Shown: in pieces, positions 1 through 7,152 of the stretch
How the letters are laid out: the number at the start of each line of letters is the position of its first letter
Numbering within the stretch: the stretch's first letter is position 1
NCBI GenBank assembly: GCA_017555925.1
Contig: JAFZFL010000026.1
Span: 1 to 12,717 of the forward strand
Reading direction: 5' to 3'
Length of the DNA: 12,717 bases
Origin: Bacteroidales bacterium
Lineage (GTDB): Bacteria > Bacteroidota > Bacteroidia > Bacteroidales > UBA932
Position numbers and translations under genes: made by a program
Notes under the pieces: model-generated
Database searches by the model: none
Told to the model about the DNA's origin: nothing
The model's input: only the letters and a program-made list of their open reading frames with translations

Positions 1-46
1 ATCATACTGCTACGGCACTATTTATGCAGCATTGTTGATAAATTTA

Positions 47-82
47 TTTTCAGCAAATGTAATAAATTCTATTTGCTAAAAA
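47..82. repeat. Imperfect inverted repeat upstream of parA
   Basis: The arms TTTTCAGCAAAT (47-58) and ATTTGCTAAAAA (71-82) pair over 12 positions with one mismatch around a 12-base AT-rich spacer. The repeat covers a minus-strand TAnnTTTG match in its left arm and a TTTG in its right arm, so it lies across the probable divergent promoter region. It could be an operator, or it could partly be a by-product of two facing promoter elements. No binding protein can be named. Confidence 0.4.
54..61 (-). promoter_or_regulatory. Possible divergent promoter -7 element
   Basis: On the minus strand 61-54 reads TACATTTG, a full match to the Bacteroidota -7 consensus TAnnTTTG. No clear -33 TTTG is seen at the usual spacing, only TTTT. 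It would drive a gene leaving the left edge of the window. The only start codon near the edge on that strand that is not quickly followed by a stop is an ATG at 5-3, too close to the edge to identify the gene. Confidence 0.35.
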
Positions 83-99
83 AAGAATTGCTATTTTTG
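72..99 (+). promoter_or_regulatory. Probable promoter of the par operon
   Basis: TATTTTTG at 92-99 matches the Bacteroidota -7 consensus TAnnTTTG. A TTTG at 72-75 could be the -33 element, but its spacing of 16 bases is shorter than the usual 19-21. Transcription would start near 105, giving a leader of about 45 bases before the parA ATG. The -7 match is good and the -33 assignment is weak. Confidence 0.5.
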
Positions 100-149
100 C
101 AGTTTAAGCATAAAATGGTTATAAAGAAACTCAAATTGATTAAGAAACT

Positions 150-938
150 ATGGGAAAAGTAATTGCAATTGCCAATCAGAAAGGAGGAGTTGGAAAGACC
201 ACAACCGCAATAAATCTTGCGGCTTCGTTGGCCGTGCTGGAGAAAAGGGTGCTGCTTATAGATGCAGATCCGCAGGCAAACAGCACTTCAGGTTTGAATT
301 TCAACCCTGATTCAAAAGATGAAAAGACCCTTTATGAAGTTCTTATAGGAAGATACAACATTAGTGACATTATCCTTGATTCTGAAATCAAGAATCTCAA
401 ACTTGCCCCTTCGCATATAAACCTTGTTGGAGCAGAGATTGAGATGCTCAAGATTGAAGAGCGTGAAATGGTTATGAAAAGAGCTCTTGAAACTGTTCTT
501 GACAAGTTTGACTATATAATCATTGACTGTTCCCCATCTTTGGGATTAATTACCATTAACTCGCTTACAGCATCGGACTCTGTGATAATCCCTGTTCAAT
601 GTGAGTTCTTTGCCCTTGAAGGATTGGGCAAGTTGCTCAACACTTTAAACCTTGTTCAGAACAGGCTCAACCCTAATCTTGAAATTGAGGGATTTTTACT
701 TACGATGTTTGATGCACGTCTTAAATCTGCCAACCAGGTTGTTGAAGATGTCAGACACCATTTTGGCAATATGGTATTCAAAAGCGTAATTGCCCGAAAC
801 GTAAGATTAAGTGAGGCTCCGAGCCATGGCAAACCGGTAATTCTTTATGATGCATTGTCGAGCGGCTCAAACAACTACCTTAATCTTGCCAAAGAGATTC
901 TTACAAGATCTATAGAACAACTAAAAGAGAACAACTAA
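150..938 (+). CDS. parA: Chromosome partitioning ATPase ParA (Soj family)
   Basis: This is a deviant Walker A ATPase that, with ParB, moves the replication origin region during chromosome segregation, cycling on and off the nucleoid in an ATP-dependent way. The 262-residue protein has the signature KGGVGKTTT at 11-19, with the signature lysine K11 and P-loop lysine K16. The Walker A' stretch [11 protein letters not shown] is at 36-46 and Walker B IIIDCSPS at 123-130. It has no N-terminal helix-turn-helix extension, so it is the short chromosomal type and not the P1 plasmid type. The ATG at 150 places the ATPase motif directly after the start, as is usual. The parB start lies 3 bases after its stop, so the two are almost certainly co-transcribed and probably translationally coupled. 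No Shine-Dalgarno sequence precedes the start. Family assignment is firm from the motifs. Confidence 0.97.
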   Translation: MGKVIAIANQKGGVGKTTTAINLAASLAVLEKRVLLIDADPQANSTSGLNFNPDSKDEKTLYEVLIGRYNISDIILDSEIKNLKLAPSHINLVGAEIEMLKIEEREMVMKRALETVLDKFDYIIIDCSPSLGLITINSLTASDSVIIPVQCEFFALEGLGKLLNTLNLVQNRLNPNLEIEGFLLTMFDARLKSANQVVEDVRHHFGNMVFKSVIARNVRLSEAPSHGKPVILYDALSSGSNNYLNLAKEILTRSIEQLKENN

Positions 939-941
939 ATT

Positions 942-1844
942 ATGGCCAAGATACAGACAGGATTGGGAAGAGGTCTGGGAGCACTTATCTCAGATGCCAA
1001 TTTGATAAACAACAAGAACCGTGAACCTCAATCGGCAGGTTCATCTTTAGTATCAATCTCGGAGATAGATATTGAGCATATTGTTCCTAACCCGTACCAG
1101 CCAAGAACCGAGTTCAATCTTGAAGCCATAGAGGAATTGTCCCAATCAATCAAACTTCTGGGCCTTATACAGCCCATTACAGTAAGGCCTGTCAAAGATG
1201 GTACATACCAGATTATCAGTGGAGAAAGAAGATACCGCGCCAGCAAACTTGCGGGGCTGAAGAGCATTCCTGCATACATCAGAGAGACAGATGACAATGG
1301 TATGCTCGAAATGGCCATTGTAGAGAACATCCAGCGTGAAGATCTTGATGCCATTGAGGTTGCTGTAAGTTTTCAAAGACTGATTGATGAATGCAGCCTT
1401 ACCCAGGAGGCAATGGCAGAACGTGTAGGCAAAAAAAGGGCTACAGTGGCCAACTACCTGAGACTGCTTAAGTTGCCTGCCGAGATTCAGTTTGCCATAA
1501 GGGCAAAGAAGATCACAATGGGACACGCAAAATCCCTTTTGAGTGTCGACAACCCCAAGACCCAATTGAAACTTGCCAACCAGATTATAGAGCAGGATCT
1601 GTCGGTGAGGCAAATAGAGGCAAAGGTGCAAAAATTGAATGAAGGCAAAAAAGAGAAGAAAGAGAAGGATGTGATTGAGCTTCCCGACAATTTTTTCAAA
1701 GTGATTGAGACCCTTGGAAAGTACTTCAATAACAACATTTCAATAAAACGGACACCAAAAGGAACGGGAGAACTTTCAATAAGATTCTCTTCAGATATGG
1801 AGATGGAGAATTTCCTTAAAGTGCTGGAAGAAAAAAACCTATAA
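942..1844 (+). CDS. parB: Chromosome partitioning protein ParB
   Basis: This is the parS-binding partner of ParA, which family knowledge describes as a CTP-dependent DNA clamp. The 300-residue protein starts with the GLGRGLGALI motif (7-16) typical of the ParA-contacting N-terminus. It then shows NPYQPR (50-55), the nucleotide-binding GERRYRA box (94-100) and ENIQREDLDAIE (128-139). A helix-turn-helix follows at about 154-175. A lysine-rich linker (about 231-243) leads to a C-terminal dimerisation domain (about 250-298). All segments expected of a chromosomal ParB are present and the length is normal. It lies 3 bases after parA and 11 bases before the DUF5683 gene. I saw no 16-base parS palindrome (TGTTTCACGTGAAACA-like) inside the window, so its binding sites must lie elsewhere. 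Confidence 0.97.
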   Translation: MAKIQTGLGRGLGALISDANLINNKNREPQSAGSSLVSISEIDIEHIVPNPYQPRTEFNLEAIEELSQSIKLLGLIQPITVRPVKDGTYQIISGERRYRASKLAGLKSIPAYIRETDDNGMLEMAIVENIQREDLDAIEVAVSFQRLIDECSLTQEAMAERVGKKRATVANYLRLLKLPAEIQFAIRAKKITMGHAKSLLSVDNPKTQLKLANQIIEQDLSVRQIEAKVQKLNEGKKEKKEKDVIELPDNFFKVIETLGKYFNNNISIKRTPKGTGELSIRFSSDMEMENFLKVLEEKNL

Positions 1845-1855
1845 AGATTAAGATT

Positions 1856-2818
1856 GTGCGTTCAGATAAATTAATATCATTTTTATTGGTTGTACTTCTT
1901 CTTGCAATTGGGGAAGCGGCTTTTGCCCAAAGCAAAAATCTCACAACCGGAAACTACTCGGCAGCAACTGTTCCAGGTGGTAATACCGGCACAGATACAA
2001 ACACTCAAAAAAATGAAGAGGGGGTACCCGCAGAAAAGCCCTCTTTCACTATAAAAAGTTACTTTAGAGGATTATCCCATAAAGATACACTCAAGATAGT
2101 TCATATGTTTGCAGGCTCTATAGTGTTGCCCGGTTCTGCCCAAATATACAACAAGCAGGTGTGGAAACTTCCAATATACTATGGTGCTATGGGAGGATTC
2201 ATAGGTGGCGCAGTTGCCAGCAATGTGAACTATCAGAGAACAGGAAAAACAAGTTCAAAGAGCCTTAGAACAGCAATGATTGCAGGAGCGGCACTCTCCT
2301 ACTATGCAAGTATATTGGATGGTGTAGTTTCATATAAAAGCTCACAAAATCCACTTCCCGCCAGAGCTTCGCTCTATTCAGCTCTGCTTCCGGGGTTAGG
2401 ACAGGCATACAATGGAGATTACTGGAAGATTCCTATCTTTTATGGAGGACTTGCAGTATCAGGCTACTGCTGGGTATCAAACCAGCAGCAATACAAGCGT
2501 TACAAACAGATGTACATAGACGCATCCAATCCGGAAATCGGCAACAGCAACAGTTCAATATCTACAGAGAACATGATATGGTATAGGGACAAGTTCCGCC
2601 GTTACCGCGACTATTCAATAATTGCAACAGGACTCATTTATGTACTTAACATTGTAGATGCCAATGTTTTTGCCCATTTCAACGATTTTGACGTATCTGA
2701 TGATATTACGCTCAATGTAGAACCGGCCATCATTGGACCTGCTACAGACGTCCCATCCTTCAACAACTACAATTACTACAGCCAGGCAGTTGGCGTAAAA
2801 ATGAATCTTAAATTCTAA
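1856..2818 (+). CDS. DUF5683 membrane protein of the par operon
   Basis: The 320-residue protein has a signal peptide at its N-terminus (hydrophobic core about 8-19, probable cleavage after AFA, near 24). A low-complexity Thr/Asn/Gly stretch follows (about 29-60). The most telling feature is an internal duplication: LPGSAQIYNKQVWKLPIYYG at 91-110 resembles LPGLGQAYNGDYWKIPIFYG at 178-197. Each copy is followed by a small-residue hydrophobic segment that may span or enter a membrane. This LPG-GQ-YN-W-K-PI-YGG pattern is what I associate with DUF5683, a Bacteroidota family often found beside parAB; its function is unknown. The start is GTG at 1856: the next in-frame methionine lies well inside the mature domain and only GTG gives a signal peptide. 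It sits 11 bases after parB and 20 before the transglycosylase gene. The family call is from recall and was not searched. Confidence 0.8.
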   Translation: MRSDKLISFLLVVLLLAIGEAAFAQSKNLTTGNYSAATVPGGNTGTDTNTQKNEEGVPAEKPSFTIKSYFRGLSHKDTLKIVHMFAGSIVLPGSAQIYNKQVWKLPIYYGAMGGFIGGAVASNVNYQRTGKTSSKSLRTAMIAGAALSYYASILDGVVSYKSSQNPLPARASLYSALLPGLGQAYNGDYWKIPIFYGGLAVSGYCWVSNQQQYKRYKQMYIDASNPEIGNSNSSISTENMIWYRDKFRRYRDYSIIATGLIYVLNIVDANVFAHFNDFDVSDDITLNVEPAIIGPATDVPSFNNYNYYSQAVGVKMNLKF

Positions 2819-2838
2819 CCAATTATATTTTAACACCA

Positions 2839-4458
2839 ATGTTTCAGAAGAGCAAACTAACAATACTACTCATTCTTTTACTTGCACCTGCTATTGCAAA
2901 TGCCCAACTTTTCAAACAAAAAGAGAGCAAGAAACAACTTAAAGAACAGGTTGAAAACCTTACAAGGAAGCTTGACTCCCTCAAATCCATAATTGATGGA
3001 GGTGCCATTGCAATGTCAGACACAACAACCTACGAAGAGAGTAACACCACTTTTGAAGAACTTGCCCTTATTGACAGTCTTGTTTTTGAAAATGCAACTC
3101 CAGGTTCTAATCCCGACAGTCTTTTGAGTGTATGGTACAAAGAGAAAAGCATACCTATGGAGAGATATATAATTGAGTCAGACAGTGTGGAACTCTTCTC
3201 CAATATACCGGACTCCATATATATTGCAAAAATTAAGAAGATGAACTCCTTCATTCCAATTCCATACAACCATATTGTAAGGAATCAGATTATTGCATAC
3301 ACAGAAAAAATGCCCACCTTTTCAAAGAAAGTATTGGCTTTAAGTGAATATTATCTTCCCATCTTTGAAGAGATATTTGATTACTATGGTCTTCCTAAAG
3401 AGTTGAAAGCCATGGCTATTATTGAATCCGGACTAAATCCGGTTGCCGTTTCAAGAGCAAGAGCAAAAGGCATGTGGCAATTTATGTACAGAACCGCATT
3501 ACAATACAATCTTCATATCAATTCATATGTAGACGAACGTCTCGACCCAATTAAGGCAACACATGCAGCTGCAAAGTATTTACGTGATGCCTACACTATT
3601 TTTGGAGATTGGGCACTTGCCATATCGTCATACAACTGCGGAACAGGCAACGTAAACAAAGCTATAAGAAGAGCGGGATCAAAAGAGTTTTGGGACATAT
3701 ATCCATATCTTCCAAGAGAGACCCGCGGATATGTGCCAGCCTTTGTTGGTGCGCTATATATGTTAAGCTACTATAAAGAGTATCCTAACCTTACCCCAGA
3801 AGCACCTGTCACAATGCCGGCACACGTAGATACTTTTGCAATAAAAAAGAACCTCCACTTTGAACAGATCTCACACAATATTGGAATTACAGTGGAGACT
3901 TTAAGACTTTTGAACCCACAATACATACATGACATCATTCCTGGCAATGAGAGGGAGTATATTCTACAACTTCCTTACAACTACACGTCAACATTTATAG
4001 ACAAACTTGACTCCATATATACCTATAAAGATAGTGTTTACTTCAATCCTATCGTATACAATAGTATCAAACAGGCACAAGCAGAGAGCCAGAGTTCAAA
4101 AATATACCACAAGGTACGCTCAGGAGAGACACTTGGAAAGATAGCCAGCAAATATAGGGTAAGCCTTAAAAATCTGCTCAGATGGAATGGACTAACCGAA
4201 AAGAGTATAATCAAACCCGGACAGAGACTTGTAATATACAGAAATGGATCTGGACCTTCAAGCTCCTCATCCCAAAGTTCCCAAGCCACTACATCCAAGA
4301 GCGGAGGTTATGAGTACTATACCATCAAAAAGGGTGACACACTCTCCGGTATTGCATATAAATGTGGCGTAAGCTTGAATACAATACTCAGACTTAACGG
4401 TCTTACTTCAAAATCGAAGATCTATCCTGGCCGCAAACTCAAAGTCAAGAAGCTTTAG
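2839..4458 (+). CDS. MltD-like lytic transglycosylase with two LysM domains
   Basis: This is a probable periplasmic murein lytic transglycosylase that cleaves the MurNAc-GlcNAc bond of peptidoglycan with anhydro-product formation. The 539-residue protein has a signal peptide (1-22, cleavage near ANA-QL), a short charged coiled-coil-like stretch (about 27-53) and an acidic spacer. An SLT catalytic domain follows at about 172-305. The catalytic glutamate is E196 in AIIESGLNP, followed by the family motifs GMWQFM (211-216) and AISSYNCGTGN (261-271). Two LysM domains (422-467 and 492-538), joined by a Ser-rich linker, would bind the glycan strands. This order resembles MltD. No lipobox cysteine is visible, so it is probably not a lipoprotein. 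It is the last gene of the par operon. Its stop codon overlaps the stop of the convergent gene at 4455-4458. Confidence 0.93.
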   Translation: MFQKSKLTILLILLLAPAIANAQLFKQKESKKQLKEQVENLTRKLDSLKSIIDGGAIAMSDTTTYEESNTTFEELALIDSLVFENATPGSNPDSLLSVWYKEKSIPMERYIIESDSVELFSNIPDSIYIAKIKKMNSFIPIPYNHIVRNQIIAYTEKMPTFSKKVLALSEYYLPIFEEIFDYYGLPKELKAMAIIESGLNPVAVSRARAKGMWQFMYRTALQYNLHINSYVDERLDPIKATHAAAKYLRDAYTIFGDWALAISSYNCGTGNVNKAIRRAGSKEFWDIYPYLPRETRGYVPAFVGALYMLSYYKEYPNLTPEAPVTMPAHVDTFAIKKNLHFEQISHNIGITVETLRLLNPQYIHDIIPGNEREYILQLPYNYTSTFIDKLDSIYTYKDSVYFNPIVYNSIKQAQAESQSSKIYHKVRSGETLGKIASKYRVSLKNLLRWNGLTEKSIIKPGQRLVIYRNGSGPSSSSSQSSQATTSKSGGYEYYTIKKGDTLSGIAYKCGVSLNTILRLNGLTSKSKIYPGRKLKVKKL

Positions 4459-6455
4459 AAGCCAATCTTTATAGCAAACTTCAACTCATATCGGGACTCT
4501 CTGTTATTGGAAAAATAACATTGGGTCCCGTTTTTCAAATATATCCCGACACCATCCTTAAAATCATAATTGAGCAAAAGATACAAAGAGGCCCCATCAC
4601 CATAAAGCAATCTGCTACTATATGTATACGGAAGATCATTTTCATATACATATAATCTCGAATCCCAATCCCTACAACTGAAAAGGGTTACCCCTCCATT
4701 AACTGTAAAGCGTCTGTTTACACCTCTGTATCTCCAATCGGTACCAACTTCATATCCTCCCCCGCCTGTAGAGACAAAAGCTCCATGCAATGTACCATTG
4801 AGCTCCGGTGAAAAATTGTATTTCAATTTACACTTCAGATAGAACTTGTCTATTCTTTCAAAGCTATGGTATGTATTTGACAAATTTACATAACCGCTCC
4901 ACAAATCATTTTCAAACTCCAATTTGGCACCTCCCTTCAACATATAAGATGAAGTGCCCGCATTGTACCTTTTCCATGGATAGTATGAGGTTTGGGCATA
5001 CAATGAAAACTTCATACATCGGGAAAGATTGTACAGAAGATCCAATGTAGCTCCAGTCTGGTTGGAAAGAGAAGAAAGAGTACTGTAAGCTCCGCCATGT
5101 GGAGCTATATAACTCTTAGAATATGACCTCAACAATATACCACACTCCATTTTATCATTTATAGGGAATAGTGAACCGACCAACACAGCAGCACTTCCGC
5201 CACAATCTATGGCAAGTTCCCCAAAAAATCTCAAATTCCTTACAACAGCATAAAAATCCACCGATGCATTTCCCCATATGCCATCATACATCTGATACCT
5301 GTTATACTCTGTTATCCTCCGGCCATTGGCCTTATCATATCCGTAAGAGGCCAATGTAAATCCTATCTTTGCCCTCCTTAACATATAGCTGAGCGATAAT
5401 GCTCCTACAGTTTCATGCATGCTCTTCCTTGTCTCCAATGAAGAGCAGGTATTATGAAGGCCATCATCAATAATTGAAGTATACTTGCCATCTTTAACCC
5501 GTGCATCCAATCTGTTATATGAAAACATCGCATCAATGTCAAGTCTGCCTATAGAGAAGGATGCTGCAATACCTCTGAAAAAAGCCGACTCATCAGATGA
5601 CGTGTACGGCAATAATCCTGCTCCCTTTTTATAAAGGGATGATGGAGAACCGGCACTCTTCAAGTTGAAGGAGTTCCATAAAACAAGCCCCTGACCGAAC
5701 CGGGCATTATAATCACCCAAAATAAGAGTATTTATCTTACCTATATCATTCACAGAGACGTTAAAAGAGAAGAAATCCAATGGCGCCCCACCAGTTGGAA
5801 ACAGAGCCTCTCCAATATCATTCTCCAATGTAAAGCCAGCTCTAATTTTTGAATTGTACGACAATTTGTATTTCATCTGCAAATAGTATGGAGTTCCCAA
5901 ATATCTTGAATCTGGATTCTTTTTGAACTCTTCCTCCGTGATGGGGTCAAACATTACATTATGTTGCAACTCCCTTGCCCCCTTGAAATAGAGTTGTGAA
6001 GAACAATCCTGCAGAATCTTCCCGACAGTCAATTTGTCATCACCTCTTTTAAAAAACTTACGGGGTATTTCAAATGATATGAAAGGTGCTATCATTGCAG
6101 CTTTATGCTCATCAAAGCCATGTAACAGCATCAACTCCGCCAGACTCAATATATAACCGCTGCTCTCCCTATAATTGAGTATACTCTCTATCTGGAACTC
6201 CGACAGTACCAACAACCTTTCAAACTCCCTTCTTCCCGCACTATTTATCTTCAAAGGATTCTGTAATAGCTCTTCATAATACTCCAGTACCATAGCAAAC
6301 TGCTCATCTGAAATGGCATTTCCAAGAAGTCTCTCATCCATCACATCCATAAGGCTCTCTTCAATCATCTGCCCAATATGCTCCTGAGCCATAATTCTGT
6401 CGGGAAAGAGGATAAAAAAGATCACACAATGCACAATAAAAAGCCAACCCTTCAT
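4455..6455 (-). CDS. HhH-domain outer-membrane beta-barrel protein, function unknown
   Basis: The 666-residue protein starts with a signal peptide (hydrophobic core about 4-17, likely cleavage after IMA, near 23). An acidic helical region follows, then a ComEA-like helix-hairpin-helix segment (about 66-128) starting NPLKINSAGRREFERL and containing a second hairpin around SLAELMLLHGFDEHKAAMIAPF. The remaining roughly 530 residues are rich in alternating aromatic and polar residues and in glycine. They end in KFAIKIGF, a terminal phenylalanine as in outer-membrane barrels. I chose the ATG at 6455 because the longer reading frame would begin at a TTG at 6473 and add only six polar residues before the signal peptide. 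It is transcribed against the par operon and overlaps it by 4 bases. The HhH domain may bind DNA or may only be a structural module; the function is unknown. Confidence 0.8.
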   Translation of the reverse strand: MKGWLFIVHCVIFFILFPDRIMAQEHIGQMIEESLMDVMDERLLGNAISDEQFAMVLEYYEELLQNPLKINSAGRREFERLLVLSEFQIESILNYRESSGYILSLAELMLLHGFDEHKAAMIAPFISFEIPRKFFKRGDDKLTVGKILQDCSSQLYFKGARELQHNVMFDPITEEEFKKNPDSRYLGTPYYLQMKYKLSYNSKIRAGFTLENDIGEALFPTGGAPLDFFSFNVSVNDIGKINTLILGDYNARFGQGLVLWNSFNLKSAGSPSSLYKKGAGLLPYTSSDESAFFRGIAASFSIGRLDIDAMFSYNRLDARVKDGKYTSIIDDGLHNTCSSLETRKSMHETVGALSLSYMLRRAKIGFTLASYGYDKANGRRITEYNRYQMYDGIWGNASVDFYAVVRNLRFFGELAIDCGGSAAVLVGSLFPINDKMECGILLRSYSKSYIAPHGGAYSTLSSLSNQTGATLDLLYNLSRCMKFSLYAQTSYYPWKRYNAGTSSYMLKGGAKLEFENDLWSGYVNLSNTYHSFERIDKFYLKCKLKYNFSPELNGTLHGAFVSTGGGGYEVGTDWRYRGVNRRFTVNGGVTLFSCRDWDSRLYVYENDLPYTYSSRLLYGDGASLYLLLNYDFKDGVGIYLKNGTQCYFSNNRESRYELKFAIKIGF
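4492..4535 (+). terminator. Rho-independent terminator inside the convergent gene
   Basis: CGGGAC (4492-4497) pairs with GTCCCG (4525-4530). Inside it, GTTATT (4503-4508) pairs with AATAAC (4514-4519) around a GGAAA loop. Between the two stems a few further pairs can form, leaving about a 2x2 mismatch, so the hairpin can reach roughly 15 pairs. Five T residues follow directly (4531-4535). Only the plus strand has the T tract, so it should end transcripts of the parA-to-transglycosylase operon. It lies about 34 bases past that operon's last stop, within the C-terminal codons of the minus-strand gene. Confidence 0.65.
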
Positions 6456-6508
6456 AACTGCATTTTTCTGCAATTATAAAGGGCTGTCTGAACAACGCAA
6501 TACCAAAC

Positions 6509-6521
6509 GGTAAAATTTACC
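6509..6521. repeat. 13-base palindrome between purE and the HhH gene
   Basis: GGTAAA-A-TTTACC is a perfect odd palindrome in the 88-base gap between the HhH gene start (6455) and the purE stop (6544). It lies about 55 bases upstream of the HhH gene ATG, where an operator would be possible. A minus-strand promoter for that gene is not clear: the nearest candidates are TACCGTTTG (6512-6504), with one extra spacer base, and TATAATTG (6478-6471), with one mismatch and very close to the start. Confidence 0.3.
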
Positions 6522-6523
6522 TT

Positions 6524-6543
6524 AAAAAAAAATCTATTTTTTT
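6524..6543 (-). terminator. Weak A/T-only terminator candidate after purE
   Basis: Directly after the purE stop codon the minus strand reads seven A, TAGA, then nine T. The A and T runs can pair into a hairpin with a four-base loop, with some T residues left as a tail. With only A:U pairs the stem is weak, so efficient intrinsic termination is doubtful. Transcription may continue into the HhH gene downstream. Confidence 0.3.
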
Positions 6544-7056
6544 CTAATTTGTTTTATACTCATATTTTATCTCTGCAAGATCTTTGTTTGCCTTTGCAAT
6601 TTTTGAGGCCAGATCTGCTTTAAAGTCCTGAAACTTTGCAAATAGGGCGGCATCTGCCACTGCCAGCATCTGTACAGCCAATATTGCTGCATTCTTTGCT
6701 CCATCCAAAGCCACGGTTGCCACTGGTATACCGCTTGGCATCTGAAGAATTGAGAGCACAGAGTCCCAGCCATCCATTGAATTACTTGATTTAATTGGAA
6801 CTCCAATTACAGGAAGAGGTGTAGATGCTGCAATTACGCCTGGCAAATGAGCTGCTCCTCCCGCACCTGCTATTATAACTTTAACTCCCCTTTTATGGGC
6901 ATTTAATGCAAACTCAGCAACCAGTTCAGGCACTCTATGCGCAGATAATGCATTGATTTCAAAAGGGATCTTCATTTCATTAAGGAATTGGGCTGCCTGC
7001 TCCATAACCTTCATATCGGAGGTGCTTCCCATAATTATACTAACAAGAGGTGTCAT
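6544..7056 (-). CDS. purE: N5-carboxyaminoimidazole ribonucleotide mutase PurE
   Basis: PurE converts N5-CAIR to CAIR in de novo purine synthesis in the cytoplasm. The 170-residue protein has the class I landmarks: GSTSDMK (10-16), SAHRVPE (38-44) with the active-site histidine, and IIAGAGGAAHLPG (61-73). The substrate-loop region ILQMPSGIPVAT (103-114) is also present. Length and motifs match the bacterial mutase class. The reading frame stays open upstream into the hpt region on the opposite strand, but the family start MTPLVSIIMGS is at the ATG at 7056, about 20 bases downstream of a good promoter. No purK is adjacent. It is divergent from hpt, a purine salvage gene, with interlocked promoters between them. 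Confidence 0.96.
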   Translation of the reverse strand: MTPLVSIIMGSTSDMKVMEQAAQFLNEMKIPFEINALSAHRVPELVAEFALNAHKRGVKVIIAGAGGAAHLPGVIAASTPLPVIGVPIKSSNSMDGWDSVLSILQMPSGIPVATVALDGAKNAAILAVQMLAVADAALFAKFQDFKADLASKIAKANKDLAEIKYEYKTN

Positions 7057-7071
7057 ATCTTTAAATTTTAA

Positions 7072-7103
7072 ATTGATATAAACAAAATTAATACATATTT
7101 TTG
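7072..7103 (+). promoter_or_regulatory. hpt operon promoter
   Basis: TATTTTTG (7096-7103) matches the -7 consensus TAnnTTTG. ATTG (7072-7075) is a one-mismatch -33 element at 20 bases spacing, within the usual 19-21. Transcription should begin near 7110 and leave a leader of about 43 bases before the hpt ATG. The region physically overlaps the purE promoter on the other strand. Confidence 0.65.
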
Positions 7104-7113
7104 TAGCTTCAAA
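7083..7113 (-). promoter_or_regulatory. purE promoter
   Basis: On the minus strand TTTG (7113-7110) is followed after 19 bases by TAATTTTG (7090-7083). Both elements match the Bacteroidota -33/-7 consensus exactly with ideal spacing, making this the best promoter in the window. Transcription should start near 7077, about 20 bases before the purE ATG. Confidence 0.7.
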
Positions 7114-7117
7114 AAAA

Positions 7118-7144
7118 ATGGAATTCATAGTTTGTTTCAAATAG
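7118..7144 (+). CDS. Possible eight-residue leader ORF before hpt
   Basis: An ATG preceded by eight A residues opens a reading frame of eight codons (MEFIVCFK, then TAG), about 8 bases after the predicted hpt transcription start. It ends 8 bases before the hpt ATG. A-rich sequence ahead of the start is favourable in Bacteroidota. Such short frames also occur by chance, and nothing in the peptide suggests a sensing role. Confidence 0.2.
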   Translation: MEFIVCFK

Positions 7145-7152
7145 AAATTCTT

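Noticed and set aside
1146..1631. A 161-codon minus-strand frame opposite parB
   Set aside because: It is an antisense shadow of parB with a composition unlike a real protein and no recognisable start context.
6456..6473. TTG start for the HhH protein
   Set aside because: It adds six polar residues before the signal peptide; the ATG at 6455 gives a normal signal peptide.
7132..7152. TTG start for hpt
   Set aside because: The ATG at 7153 matches the usual family start; the extension has no support.
7057..7152. Purine riboswitch before purE or hpt
   Set aside because: The predicted leaders are about 20 and 43 bases, too short for the purine aptamer, and its conserved loops are not seen.
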